A DNA stretch of 64,000 bases from CAVXXD01 sp963765625 (GTDB lineage Bacteria; Actinomycetota; Geothermincolia; Geothermincolales; Geothermincolaceae). The stretch spans positions 183,310 to 247,309 of the forward strand of contig CAVXXD010000018.1 of NCBI GenBank assembly GCA_963765625.1. The letters run 5' to 3'. Below are positions 35,358 through 45,078 of this stretch, one piece after another. Every line of letters starts with the position of its first letter. Position 1 is the first letter of the stretch. The position numbers were made by a program, and so were the translations under genes. The notes beneath the pieces were generated by a model. That model was not told the DNA's origin, did not search any database, and saw only the letters and a list, made by a program, of their open reading frames with translations.

Positions 35358-35597
35358 ATGAAGGGATCGGCTGCTACCATAACCTCCAAGAACCAGGTCA
35401 CCCTGCCCAGGGAAGTCCGGGAAGACCTGCAGTTATCCAAAGGAGACAGGCTCATCTTCTTCAAAGATGGCGAGACCTGGAGGCTGAAGAAGTCGCCGGC
35501 GCGCCTCGTCGATGCGCTGAGGGAAACGGGCAAGTACCTTGGTGGAGACGCCGGCATTTATCACGACGAGTTCGAAAAGGGCTGGGAGGACCGTTGA
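35358..35597 (+). CDS. AbrB/VapB-type antitoxin
   Basis: A 79-residue DNA-binding protein with the SpoVT-AbrB swapped-hairpin fold (ITSKNQVTLPREVREDLQLSKGDRLIFF at residues 8-36) and a C-terminal tail that should wrap the partner toxin. It overlaps the PIN-domain gene by 4 bases (TTGA). An AT-rich region with several TATA-like boxes (35303-35340) directly upstream is the likely autoregulated promoter. Confidence 0.88.
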   Translation: MKGSAATITSKNQVTLPREVREDLQLSKGDRLIFFKDGETWRLKKSPARLVDALRETGKYLGGDAGIYHDEFEKGWEDR

Positions 35598-36085
35598 GTC
35601 TGGTCTGTATCGACGCCAGCGTCTTCCTGCACGTGTTAATCCCCGGCCGGAGCAAGGCGGACCGGGCCAACGTCGAAGCGTCGGCCGGGTTGATAGACCT
35701 TCTGCAGGACGGGATGCTCGGCGCGGTCATCCCCAGTATCGCCCTGGCCGAGGTGAAGTGGGTGCTCGGCCGTGCCAACCGTGACCTCCCCCGGGATGAA
35801 CTGGCGATGGTGTGGGAGCAGACCGAGCAGATGGTATTGCACTCCCTGAGAAAGAACCTGCGAGTCGTGGACATAGACACGTCCCTGGCCACACAGGCCG
35901 CGGGATACCGCCTCGACTACTACTCGCGCAGCAACGGTTTCTCCTACAACGACGGCCTCTATCTCGCCGTCGCGGTGGCCAATGGGGCCGGCTGCCTGGT
36001 GACCACCGACACCCACCTTCTGAAAGTGAAAGAAGTGAAGGCTCTCGACCCCGCCTCCCTCCTCCGCTCGATGGGAAGAGGCTGA
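35594..36085 (+). CDS. PIN-domain toxin, VapC type
   Basis: A 163-residue PIN-domain ribonuclease. The acidic metal ligands are in CIDASVFLHVL (Asp near residue 7), IALAEVKWVL (Glu near residue 53), SYNDGLYLAVA (Asp near 118) and LVTTDTHLL (Asp near 137). It starts with TTG inside the end of the antitoxin gene. The pair forms an intact type II toxin-antitoxin module behind the threonine operon. The RNA target is unknown; tRNA or rRNA cleavage is usual for the family. Confidence 0.88.
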   Translation: MSLVCIDASVFLHVLIPGRSKADRANVEASAGLIDLLQDGMLGAVIPSIALAEVKWVLGRANRDLPRDELAMVWEQTEQMVLHSLRKNLRVVDIDTSLATQAAGYRLDYYSRSNGFSYNDGLYLAVAVANGAGCLVTTDTHLLKVKEVKALDPASLLRSMGRG

Positions 36086-36203
36086 AATTCGTTCGATAAA
36101 ATAGTCGCAAAACCAGCATAAGACGGAGCCCGTTTTCTGAGCTCGGGTTTGGTAGAAAGACCCGGCGTAGCCAAAAGGAGCTCGATGCCAGATGCCGGAC
36201 GGG

Positions 36204-36212
36204 TGCTATAAT
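36204..36212 (+). promoter_or_regulatory. Extended -10 promoter of the phosphoesterase-cDPG operon
   Basis: TGCTATAAT is a perfect extended -10 element. It places the start of transcription near 36218, which excludes the ATG at 36192 and supports ATG 36258 as the start of the phosphoesterase. No good -35 is needed with an extended -10. Confidence 0.6.
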
Positions 36213-36257
36213 ATAAAGTGTCTTTATCGACCTGTAATCGCACGATCGGAAAGCAGC

Positions 36258-37085
36258 ATGACGCCACAGGGAAAGATAGAACTGAGCAAATCCCCCATAA
36301 CCATCGCCCATATCTCCGACTTTCACATCGGGTCCTACCACTTCGTTTCCAACCTCCTCAACCGCACCATCCAGGAGCTGAACGAACTCAAGCCGGACGT
36401 GGTCATCGTCTCCGGCGACCTCACCAACGAGGGCTACCGCCAGGAGTACAACACCGCCCGCGCCTACCTCAACAACCTCGACTGTGAGAGGGTCATCATC
36501 GTGCCTGGCAACCACGACTCCCGCAACGTCGGCTACGTCCACTTCGAGGAGCTCTTCGGGGACCGCGGCACCCTCCTCGATTACGAGGGCGTGACCATCC
36601 TGGCGGTGGACTCCAGTGAACCGGACCTGGACAACGGGCGCATCGGGCGGGAGCGCTACAAACAGATAATCAAGACCTTCGAGGGTTCCAACAACCTCAA
36701 GATATTCGCCCTCCACCACCACCTGCTGCCGGTGCCCGGGACCGGCCGCGAGCGTAACATCATCTACGACGCCGGCGACCTGCTGGAGGTGCTTATCCAC
36801 GCGGGAGTGCACCTGGTGCTCACCGGCCACAAGCACGTTCCTTACGTGTGGGAACTGGAGGGCATGGTCGTGGTCAACGCCGGCACGGTGGCCTCCCTGC
36901 GCCTGCGCGGCCACACCAAGCCCTGCTACAATCTCGTCAATATCAGCGAAGAAGAAGTGACCGTCTATCGGAAATACCCCTTCGGGGACCAGGACGTCAT
37001 CGCGCGTTTCAGCCCCGGAATGAACGGCGCCCGGCGCGAGCTGTCCTGCGCCGTGCAGGAGACCGTCGCTTACGACTTCGAATAG
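36258..37085 (+). CDS. Calcineurin-like metallophosphoesterase
   Basis: A protein of about 275 residues with the complete metal-binding set of the family: ISDFHIGS (DxH), VSGDLTNEG (GD), VPGNHDSR (GNHD), ALHHHLLP and LTGHKHVP (GHxH). It is cytosolic and resembles the cyclic-nucleotide phosphodiesterase branch. Its stop lies 31 bases before the probable start of cyclic 2,3-diphosphoglycerate synthetase, so it may hydrolyse that cyclic ester or another phosphodiester. That role is inferred from position only. ATG 36258 was chosen from the promoter at 36204 and a GGAAAG site. A weak hairpin behind the toxin gene separates the two units. Confidence 0.85.
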   Translation: MTPQGKIELSKSPITIAHISDFHIGSYHFVSNLLNRTIQELNELKPDVVIVSGDLTNEGYRQEYNTARAYLNNLDCERVIIVPGNHDSRNVGYVHFEELFGDRGTLLDYEGVTILAVDSSEPDLDNGRIGRERYKQIIKTFEGSNNLKIFALHHHLLPVPGTGRERNIIYDAGDLLEVLIHAGVHLVLTGHKHVPYVWELEGMVVVNAGTVASLRLRGHTKPCYNLVNISEEEVTVYRKYPFGDQDVIARFSPGMNGARRELSCAVQETVAYDFE

Positions 37086-37116
37086 CCGCATTTACCATCT
37101 CGAGGAGTGAAAAGAG

Positions 37117-38430
37117 ATCAAAGCGATATTCCTGGTTGACGGAGAGCACTACCCGCCGGTGACCCGCGATGCCGTGGAGACCCTGTCCGCCGCCCATGGC
37201 TGGGACCCGGTGGCTCTCTTTTTCCTGGGTGGGACGGAGAAGGTCTCCTCCGCGCGTGAGATGGATTTCTCAGGCATGCCGGTGATCTTCGCCGAAGACC
37301 TTACCCGGGATTTCTCCGCCGCCCTGCGCACCTTCCGGCCCGAGGTGGTGGTGGACTTAAGCGACGAGCCGGTGGTCGACAGCCGGTCGCGCTTCAAGCT
37401 CATCTCCCTGGCCCTGCGCGAAGGGGCCCACTACCGCGGGGCCGATTTCGAGTTTCACCCACCCTTACTGGAGGAGATCCTGGACAAACCGTCCATCAGT
37501 ATCATGGGGGCGGGAAAGCGTTGCGGCAAGACGGCGGTTTCGGCGCACCTGGCCGGCTACATGAAGGAGCGCGGCACCCCCTGCGCGGTCATCGCCATGG
37601 GCCGGGGCGGGCCGGCGGAGCCGGAATTGCTGCGTCCACCCGAACGGGGCATAGACAGCGCCTACCTCCTGGCCGAACTGGAGAAAGGAAAGCACGCCGC
37701 TTCCGACTACTTCGAGGATGCCCTCATCGCCGGGGTCACCACCATCGGCTGCCGGCGCTGCGGGGGAGGCATGGCCGGGTCTCCCTTCGTCACCAACTTC
37801 GCCCGGGGGGCGGTCATGGCCAACGGGCTGGAGGAGGACGTGATCATCCTGGAGGGCAGCGGGGCGTCCATACCCCCGGTGCGCGCCGACCTGAACCTCT
37901 ATGTGATCAACGCCGACAAGAACCTGGAAGAAGCCCTCGGCTACCTGGGGATGTACCGGCTCTTGATTTCTGACGCAGTCGTGATTACAATGTGTGAGGA
38001 AACAGGCGCGGACATGGTTGCGCGTCTGGAGGAAGGGATCAGGTCGGTAAGAAACGATATCACACCAATTAGAACTATCTTCAGACCGTTTCCACTGAAA
38101 CCCATAGAGAACAAGGTAGTATTCTTTACGTGCACAGCGCCCGCCCGGATGAGAGAAACCCTCGTTGAATACCTGGAACAGAAGGCGGGCTGTAAGGTTG
38201 CCGGATGGAGCAACCACCTGGCCGACCGCCGCCTGCTGGAGGCGGATATGGCCGCGGCGCCCGATTACGACGTGCTCCTGACCGAGCTCAAGGCGGCCGC
38301 GGTGGACGTGGCGGCAAGAGCGGCGCGGGAGATGGGAAAAGAAGTCGTTTTCGTGCACAACCGGCCTGTCGCCACCGGTGAGGAAAGCATCGAGACCTTT
38401 TTCGAAGGCCTGATAAGCCGCCTCCCTTGA
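37117..38430 (+). CDS. cpgS: Cyclic 2,3-diphosphoglycerate synthetase
   Basis: About 437 residues. This enzyme closes 2,3-diphosphoglycerate to the cyclic form with ATP, making a solute known from thermophilic methanogens. Family marks are the N-terminal LVDGEHYPPVTRDA, a P-loop-like GAGKRCGKTAVSAHLAGYM, AMGRGGPAEPEL, GCRRCGGGMAGSPF and ILEGSGASIPPVRAD. The first normal start is GTG 37159, but it would remove the conserved DGEHYPP. An in-frame ATC at 37117, 9 bases behind GAGGAG, is the only fitting start, so either a rare ATC start or a base error is involved. Bases about 37965-38200 are clearly less GC-rich than the rest. Confidence 0.85.
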   Translation: MKAIFLVDGEHYPPVTRDAVETLSAAHGWDPVALFFLGGTEKVSSAREMDFSGMPVIFAEDLTRDFSAALRTFRPEVVVDLSDEPVVDSRSRFKLISLALREGAHYRGADFEFHPPLLEEILDKPSISIMGAGKRCGKTAVSAHLAGYMKERGTPCAVIAMGRGGPAEPELLRPPERGIDSAYLLAELEKGKHAASDYFEDALIAGVTTIGCRRCGGGMAGSPFVTNFARGAVMANGLEEDVIILEGSGASIPPVRADLNLYVINADKNLEEALGYLGMYRLLISDAVVITMCEETGADMVARLEEGIRSVRNDITPIRTIFRPFPLKPIENKVVFFTCTAPARMRETLVEYLEQKAGCKVAGWSNHLADRRLLEADMAAAPDYDVLLTELKAAAVDVAARAAREMGKEVVFVHNRPVATGEESIETFFEGLISRLP

Positions 38431-38470
38431 AAGGGCGGCCCGGGAAAGGTCGCCGGAGGAACCCTGCATT

Positions 38471-39436
38471 ATGGATAACGAAAAAAAATCCAAACGGGTC
38501 ATCATCATCGATGAACAGAGACATAAGGTGCCCTATTCCAAGGGCCTGACCGCCAGCGCCATCATGGCGTCCGGCGTACCCCCCGCCCGCGCCTACGATA
38601 TCGCCGCGAGCATCGAGGAAAACCTCATAGACGCGGGCGAGACGCAGATCAACGAAGAGGAACTCCACCTGGTCATCTACCGGATGATAATGGAGAGCGA
38701 AGGCGAGCGTTTCGCCGGCAACTACGAGAAGTACCACTCCCTCAGCCGCATGCATAAACCGCTTATCATCCTCATCGGCGGCAGCACCGGGGTGGGCAAA
38801 TCCACCATCGCCACCATGCTGGCCAGCCGGCTGGGCATCGTCCGCATAGTTTCCACCGACGCGGTGCGCGAGATCATGCGCGTCTTTTTCTCGCGCGAAC
38901 TGATGCCCACCATCCACACCTCCTCTTTCTCGGCCGGGGAGACCCTGCGCCAGCCCCTGCCGGAAGACGTCGACCCGGTGGTGGCAGGTTTCCGCGACCA
39001 GACCATCTCGGTTATGGTGGGGGCGAAGGCCCTCATCAACCGGGCCGTGAAGGAAGGCACCCACCTCATCATCGAGGGGACGCACGTCGCGCCGGGGTTC
39101 GTGAAGCCCGAGGATTTCCCCGGCGCATTTATCGCCCACCTCATCGTCTCGGTTAAGGATGAAGCGCTCCACCGCAGCCATTTCTACATCCGGGAGCTGG
39201 AGACCCAGGGGAGCCGTCCCTTCATCCGCTACGTCGAGCACTTCGATGACATCCGCCGCATCCAGGACTACCTGCTGAGAGAGGCGGAGAAGCGCGATGT
39301 CCGGACCATCGACAGCGTCAACCTGGACACCACCATCACCGAAGTCGTGGAATACATTCTGAACGAAGTGGAGACGCTGGAAAAAGAAGAACGGTTGCGA
39401 GGCCGGGGCGCCGTGGAACCCCTCAAGGCCGATTGA
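38471..39436 (+). CDS. 2-phosphoglycerate kinase
   Basis: A 321-residue kinase that phosphorylates 2-phosphoglycerate to 2,3-diphosphoglycerate, the substrate of the preceding enzyme. Residues about 8-95 are an ATP-cone-like domain (KRVIIIDEQRHKVPYSKGL to YRMIMESEGE), as in methanogen enzymes. The kinase domain has the P-loop IGGSTGVGKSTIATML near residue 105, RIVSTDAVREIMR and LIIEGTHVAPGF. It has GGAGG 10 bases before the ATG. Together with cpgS this forms a complete two-step route from a glycolytic intermediate to cyclic diphosphoglycerate. Confidence 0.9.
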   Translation: MDNEKKSKRVIIIDEQRHKVPYSKGLTASAIMASGVPPARAYDIAASIEENLIDAGETQINEEELHLVIYRMIMESEGERFAGNYEKYHSLSRMHKPLIILIGGSTGVGKSTIATMLASRLGIVRIVSTDAVREIMRVFFSRELMPTIHTSSFSAGETLRQPLPEDVDPVVAGFRDQTISVMVGAKALINRAVKEGTHLIIEGTHVAPGFVKPEDFPGAFIAHLIVSVKDEALHRSHFYIRELETQGSRPFIRYVEHFDDIRRIQDYLLREAEKRDVRTIDSVNLDTTITEVVEYILNEVETLEKEERLRGRGAVEPLKAD

Positions 39437-39466
39437 CGCATGGATACACTTTAACGGGAGGTAACG

Positions 39467-40114
39467 ATGAAGCTTTTCCTGGACACGGCCAACTTCGATC
39501 ACATCAGGGAGATCAACGACTGGGGCATCCTGGCCGGGGTGACCACCAACCCCAGCCTGGTGGCCAGAGAGGGCCGCTGCATGCGCGACTGCCTGGAGGA
39601 GATCGCCTCCATCGTCACCGGCCCCATCAGCGCCGAAGCGATCAGCATGGACGCCGAGGGCATGATGCGCGAGGGACGGGAACTCGCCGCCATCGCCCCC
39701 AACATCAACGTCAAGATCCCCATGACCCCGGCCGGGCTCAAGGCGGTGCGGGGCCTTACCGATGAAGGAATCAAGACCAACGTGACGCTCATCTTCTCCA
39801 CCAACCAGGCCCTGCTGGCCGCGGCGGCCGGGGCCACCTTCCTCAGCCCCTTCGTCGGCCGGCTGGACGATATCGGCAACCACGGTATCGAACTGGTGGA
39901 GGAGATCGTGGACGTCTTTGACATATACGCCATCGAGACGAAGGTGATCGCCGCCAGCTTGCGCCACCCCATGCACGTCATCGAGGCAGCCCGCGCGGGA
40001 GCCCACATCGCCACCATCCCTTACGACGTGATGCACGCGATGGCCAGGCACCCGCTTACAGATATCGGTATCGAGAGGTTCTTGAAGGACTACGAGAAGA
40101 TCAAAGATCTTTAG
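39467..40114 (+). CDS. Transaldolase / fructose-6-phosphate aldolase family
   Basis: A 215-residue class I aldolase of the small TalC/FSA type. The barrel begins MKLFLDTANFDHI, has GVTTNPSLVAREG, the Schiff-base Lys in NINVKIPMTPAGL, and TNVTLIFSTNQALLA and SPFVGRLDD. It either transfers dihydroxyacetone units in the pentose phosphate pathway or splits fructose 6-phosphate. It has GGGAGG before the ATG and lies 30 bases behind the kinase and 20 bases before rho, in an order common in Gram-positive bacteria. Confidence 0.93.
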   Translation: MKLFLDTANFDHIREINDWGILAGVTTNPSLVAREGRCMRDCLEEIASIVTGPISAEAISMDAEGMMREGRELAAIAPNINVKIPMTPAGLKAVRGLTDEGIKTNVTLIFSTNQALLAAAAGATFLSPFVGRLDDIGNHGIELVEEIVDVFDIYAIETKVIAASLRHPMHVIEAARAGAHIATIPYDVMHAMARHPLTDIGIERFLKDYEKIKDL

Positions 40115-40134
40115 AACAGTAAAACGGAGGAATA

Positions 40135-41589
40135 ATGGGAGACAGAAAAGAGTACACGGACCGCAAGCCCTACGGTGGCGGCGGTGGCCAGCGCAAGCCC
40201 TACGGTGGCGGACAGCGCAAGCCCTACGGTGGCGGACAGCGCAAGGATTATTCTCAGCAAGGGGGCAATTTCCACAACAGTGGAGACAAGGAAGCGGTTG
40301 ACAGGTCGTCCGATACCGGCATCAAGGACTCCAGCATCGAACGGGCCGACCTGGAGAAACTGCTCCTGGCCGACCTCAAAGAGATGGCCAAGAGCATAAA
40401 GATCACCGAGATCACCGGCGTGCGCAAAGCCGACCTGATCGACGCCATCATGAAGCGCAAGGCCGAGGACGAGGGTCTTTTCCAGCGCACCGGCGTGCTG
40501 GACATCCTCTCCGAGGGCTACGGCTTCATGCGCACCAAGGGCTACCTGCCCAGCGAGGGGGACATCTACGTCTCGCAGTCCCAGATCCGCCGTTTTCACC
40601 TGCGCCGCGGCGACGAGGTGGCGGGCCAGGTGCGCGCCCCCAAGGACAGCGAGAAGTACAACGCCCTGCTGCGTATCGAGAAGGTAAACGGCGACGACCC
40701 CGAGGTTTGCCGCACCCGCCGCGTCTTCGAGCAGCTGACCCCGCTCTATCCCCAGGAACGCCTGAGGATGGAGACCTTGACGGGCGAGATCGCCCCCCGC
40801 ATCATCGACCTGGTCGCCCCCATCGGAAAAGGCCAGCGCGGCCTCATCGTCTCACCACCCCGCGCCGGCAAGACCACCATCCTCAAGTCCTTCGCCAACA
40901 GCATCACCGCCAACAACCCCGAGGTCTACCTGATCGTGCTGCTGGTTGACGAGCGCCCGGAGGAAGTGACGGACATGGAGCGGTCGGTCAAGGGCGAAGT
41001 GGTCAGCTCAACCTTCGACATGCCCTCCGAGAACCACATCCAGGTGGCGGAACTGGTGCTGGAGCGCGCCAAGCGCCTGGTGGAACATAAGAAAGACGTC
41101 GTGGTGCTGCTGGACAGCGTCACCCGCCTGGCCCGCGCTTACAACCTCACCACCCCCACCAGCGGGCGCATCCTCTCCGGTGGCGTGGACTCCACCGCCC
41201 TCTTCCCGCCCAAGCGCTTCTTCGGCGCGGCCCGCAAGATAGAGGAAGGTGGCAGCATCACCATCATCGCCACCGCCCTGGTGGACACGGGCTCCCGTAT
41301 GGACGAGGTCATTTTCGAGGAGTTCAAGGGCACCGGCAACATGGAGCTTCACCTCGACCGCAAGCTGGCGGACAAGCGCATCTTCCCGGCCATCGACATC
41401 GAGAAGTCGGGCACCCGCAAGGAAGAGCTGCTGATGGAGCCCCCCGAAGCCCAGGTGGTATGGAAGCTGCGGCGCGTTCTCCACTCCCTGGACCCCAATG
41501 CCGCCATCGAACTGCTGATCGAGAAGGTCCGCAACACCAAGTCCAACGGAGAGTTTCTCATCGAGATCTCCAAGTCCCCCATCGCGTGA
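40135..41589 (+). CDS. rho: Transcription termination factor Rho
   Basis: A 484-residue hexameric RNA helicase that ends untranslated transcripts. The first 45 residues are a Gly/Tyr/Pro/Arg-rich extension with three near-identical RKPYGGG repeats, followed by a Rho_N domain (LADLKEMAKSIKITEITGVRKADLI), the cold-shock RNA-binding domain (GVLDILSEGYGFMRTKGYLPS) and the ATPase with Walker A SPPRAGKTTILK and Walker B VVVLLDSVTRLAR. The Q-loop / secondary RNA site region LSGGVDSTALFPPKRFFGAARK is intact. Rich N-terminal insertions are common in actinobacterial Rho and add RNA binding. Confidence 0.97.
   Translation: MGDRKEYTDRKPYGGGGGQRKPYGGGQRKPYGGGQRKDYSQQGGNFHNSGDKEAVDRSSDTGIKDSSIERADLEKLLLADLKEMAKSIKITEITGVRKADLIDAIMKRKAEDEGLFQRTGVLDILSEGYGFMRTKGYLPSEGDIYVSQSQIRRFHLRRGDEVAGQVRAPKDSEKYNALLRIEKVNGDDPEVCRTRRVFEQLTPLYPQERLRMETLTGEIAPRIIDLVAPIGKGQRGLIVSPPRAGKTTILKSFANSITANNPEVYLIVLLVDERPEEVTDMERSVKGEVVSSTFDMPSENHIQVAELVLERAKRLVEHKKDVVVLLDSVTRLARAYNLTTPTSGRILSGGVDSTALFPPKRFFGAARKIEEGGSITIIATALVDTGSRMDEVIFEEFKGTGNMELHLDRKLADKRIFPAIDIEKSGTRKEELLMEPPEAQVVWKLRRVLHSLDPNAAIELLIEKVRNTKSNGEFLIEISKSPIA
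40162..40245 (+). repeat. Short tandem repeats in the 5' part of rho
   Basis: Three copies of a 24-base unit (CGCAAGCCCTACGGTGGCGG plus CAG-type end), the first with a 6-base insertion, followed by a partial fourth. They encode the RKPYGGGQ repeats of the Rho extension. Copy number could vary by slippage without breaking the frame. Confidence 0.8.
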
Positions 41590-41598
41590 TGGGGGCGG

Positions 41599-41626
41599 TT
41601 GTCTTTTGCCGGAGCGGTGGTATAAT
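41599..41626 (+). promoter_or_regulatory. Promoter of rpmE
   Basis: TTGTCT (41599-41604), a 16-base spacer and a perfect TATAAT (41621-41626) lie 39 bases before the rpmE start, in the gap behind rho. It could drive rpmE and the following DUF1385, prfA and prmC genes. Confidence 0.6.
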
Positions 41627-41664
41627 GTGAAGGTTGCAAATTTCTATGGATGGAGGTAGCGAGG

Positions 41665-41904
41665 ATGAAAAAAGGTATTCATCCGGAATACGTAGAGGCC
41701 ACGGTCACCTGCTCCTGCGGGGAGACCTTCAAAACCCACTCGACCAGCCCCACCCTCAAAGTGGAGCTCTGCAGCAAGTGCCACCCCTTCTACACCGGCA
41801 AGCAAAAGCTGGTGGACACGGGAGGGCGCGTAGAGCGTTTCGAGCGACGTCATGCCGGCACCCGCGGCAAGAAGAAGGAAGCCGAAAAAGCCACCGAGGG
41901 GTAG
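41665..41904 (+). CDS. rpmE: 50S ribosomal protein L31, zinc-binding type
   Basis: A 79-residue ribosomal protein. The N-terminus MKKGIHPEYVEATVTCSCGETF is followed by KVELCSKCHPFYTGKQKLVDTGGRVERF. The two Cys pairs (CSC and CSKC) mark the zinc-containing form rather than the zinc-free paralogue. ATG 41665 has GGAGG 8 bases upstream; an earlier in-frame start adds only MEVAR. The C-terminal Lys/Glu tail is slightly longer than usual. The rho-rpmE-prfA-prmC order is classical. Confidence 0.96.
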   Translation: MKKGIHPEYVEATVTCSCGETFKTHSTSPTLKVELCSKCHPFYTGKQKLVDTGGRVERFERRHAGTRGKKKEAEKATEG

Positions 41905-41921
41905 CTTCCGGCACCCGCCAC

Positions 41922-42975
41922 GTGAATCTCAGTATCGATCCGGGCGCACTCATAGCGTGCGCCCTTTCCTTTCCCATGCTCCTGGCCGGGTTGGCGGCGG
42001 GAGCGAAGGACGATTTCAGCGTGGGGGGGCAAGCGGTTATCGAGGGAGTGATGATGCGATCCCGCGCCTGGTGGGCCCTGGCGGTGCGACAGCCGGACGG
42101 CGGCATCTACATCCAGTGCCGGCCGCTCAATTCCATACTGCTGCGCCGCCCCGGGCTGAACAAGCCATTCATTCGCGGCATCCTCAACATGGGCGGCATG
42201 CTGGCCCTGGGCTTCAAGGCCCTGCAGGAGTCGGCGGATGTCGCCCTGGCCGAGGAAGCCCCGAAAGAAGAAGTGAAAGAGGGCGCCGCCGTGGAACCCG
42301 CGAGCGGGGAAGCCGGAACCGGACACGGCTTCGGGTGGCTGGAATTCTCCTTCTCCATGGTCATGGCCCTGGCCCTCTTCGTGGGACTGTTCATCGTCCT
42401 GCCCACCTGGCTGGCGCCGAAGCTGATAGGGAGCGGCCATAACGTCGTGGTGCAGAACCTGCTGGAGGGGTCATTGCGCATCGCCATCTTCATCCTCTAC
42501 CTGCTGGCTACCTCGCTGTTAAAGGATATCCGCCGGCTGTACCAGTACCATGGGGCCGAGCACCAGTCCATCCACCTCTTCGAGGACGGCCTGCCCCTGG
42601 AACCGGAGGAAGCGCTGACCCGGGGGACCGACCACCTGCGCTGCGGCACCTCCTTCATGCTCTACGCTCTGGTGCTGACGGTGCTGATCTACTCGCTGCT
42701 GGGAAAGCCCGACCTCTGGATACGTGTGTTGGAGCGGATCATCCTCCTCCCGGTCATCGCCGGAATAGCCTATGAGATAATCAAGCTGGCGGACCGCCAC
42801 CGGTACAACTTCTTATTGAAGATAATGGCCGCGCCGGGGCTGGCTCTGCAGAAGCTGACCACCCGACGCCCCGACACGGAGCAGGCCGAAGTGGCCATCA
42901 CCTCCCTGCGCGCCGTGCTCGACGCGGAAGGGCGGGAATACGTCACCGCCGCATCGATAGACAAAGGACCTGAAG

Positions 42976-43001
<26 letters not shown>
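41922..43001 (+). CDS. DUF1385 membrane protein
   Basis: About 359 residues. DUF1385 proteins are membrane proteins of unknown role, often encoded between rpmE and prfA. The signature FSVGGQAVIEGVMMRSRAWWALAVR is near residue 30. Later come YQYHGAEHQSIHLFEDGLPLEPEEA and TDHLRCGTSFMLY, with conserved His and Glu that have suggested metal binding. Hydrophobic segments lie near residues 10-28, 145-165, 180-200, 240-260 and 265-285. GTG 41922 is the likeliest start, since the frame upstream overlaps rpmE; it lacks a clear ribosome site. The end overlaps prfA by 26 bases. Confidence 0.88.
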
Positions 43002-44057
<1,056 letters not shown>

Positions 44058-44061
<4 letters not shown>

Positions 44062-44948
44062 GCGACCCCCGATCCTCCGCCCCCTACCGCACCGTAGACC
44101 TTATCGGGAAGGCCACCGAACTGCTGGAGAAGAAGGGCGTCATCAGCCCCCGCCTCAACGCCGAGACCCTGCTGGCTGAAGCCACCGGCATGACCCGGGT
44201 GGAGCTCTACGCCAACTTCGACAAGCCGGTCTCCCCGGCTGAGACCGAGCGCTTCCGCGCCCTGCTCCGCCGCCGCCTGGCCCACGAGCCCCTGCAGTAC
44301 ATCACCGGCAGCCGCGGCTTCCGGCGCCTTTCTTTGAAAGTGGGCCCGGCCGTGCTCATCCCGCGCCCCGAGACCGAGCTGATGGTGGAGAGGGCCCTGC
44401 AGAAGATGGCGGAAGACCTGTCCCTCAAGGTGGTGCTGGATCTGGGCACCGGCTCCGGGTGCATCGCCCTGTCGATGGCTTGGGAGTGCGAGCGGGCCGA
44501 GGTGCATGCCTCGGACGTCTCGGACGAAGCCCTGGCGGTGGCGGAGGCCAACGCCGCGGAGAGCGGCCTGGAAGGGCGGGTATGCTTCTATTCCGGCGAC
44601 CTGTTCGAGCCGCTGCCCACGGAGATGCGCGGCGGTATCCACCTGGTGCTCTCCAACCCCCCTTACGTCACCGCATGTGACTACGAGGAACTCCCTCTGG
44701 AGGTGCGGGAGCACGAGCCCCGCCTGGCTCTGCTGGCCGGCGACGACGCCGAGGGCACCTGCTTCCACTACCGCATCCTGGAAGAAGCCTTGGAGTGGCT
44801 GGCGCCGGGCGGCTGGCTGATCATGGAGGGCGGCGAGCCCCAGATGGAGCCGGTGAAGGAGCGCGCTCTGGCCCTGGGCTACGAACATGTAGACGTTCTC
44901 TACGATTACAACGGCCTTCCCCGCTTCGTCGAAGCCATGCGCGGCTGA
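44058..44948 (+). CDS. prmC: Release factor glutamine N5-methyltransferase
   Basis: A 296-residue SAM-dependent methyltransferase of the HemK/PrmC family. The SAM-binding motif VVLDLGTGSGCIALSMAWE is near residue 130 and the substrate-binding NPPYV near residue 201. The N-terminal helical bundle (about 1-85) that grips release factor is present. It modifies the Gln of the GGQ motif of the release factor encoded just upstream, to which it is translationally coupled. Confidence 0.96.
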
Positions 44949-45013
44949 GATAACCGGCGGTAACGGCCCGCCGCTACCCACCGCATTCAAGCATGCGTTC
45001 CGAGACCCCGATA

Positions 45014-45042
45014 TTACCTGAGCAGTGTATTTATAATATAAT
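45014..45042 (+). promoter_or_regulatory. Promoter of the HEAT-repeat gene
   Basis: TTACCT (45014-45019), a 17-base spacer and TATAAT (45037-45042). A second overlapping TATAAT lies at 45032-45037. The leader to the ATG would be about 30 bases. Confidence 0.6.
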
Positions 45043-45078
45043 CACTATGTAAACGTTGTCGGGGCTGAAAGGGATGGT

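Noticed and set aside
36086..36203. Structured-looking stretch with GAAAGACCCGG and GAGCCCG/CGGGTTT behind the VapC-type gene
   Set aside because: It does not match the conserved core of c-di-GMP or other riboswitches, and it lies upstream of the likely transcription start of the next gene. At best it is a weak terminator for the toxin gene.
36186..36212. Eight-codon frame (MPDAGRVL) with AAAAGGAG upstream
   Set aside because: It ends inside the extended -10 box of the phosphoesterase promoter and is too short to support without further evidence.
38288..40051. Long antisense reading frame of 587 codons over the kinase and transaldolase genes
   Set aside because: It is a shadow frame produced by high third-position GC in genes with clear families. 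It is low-complexity in composition and has no domain.
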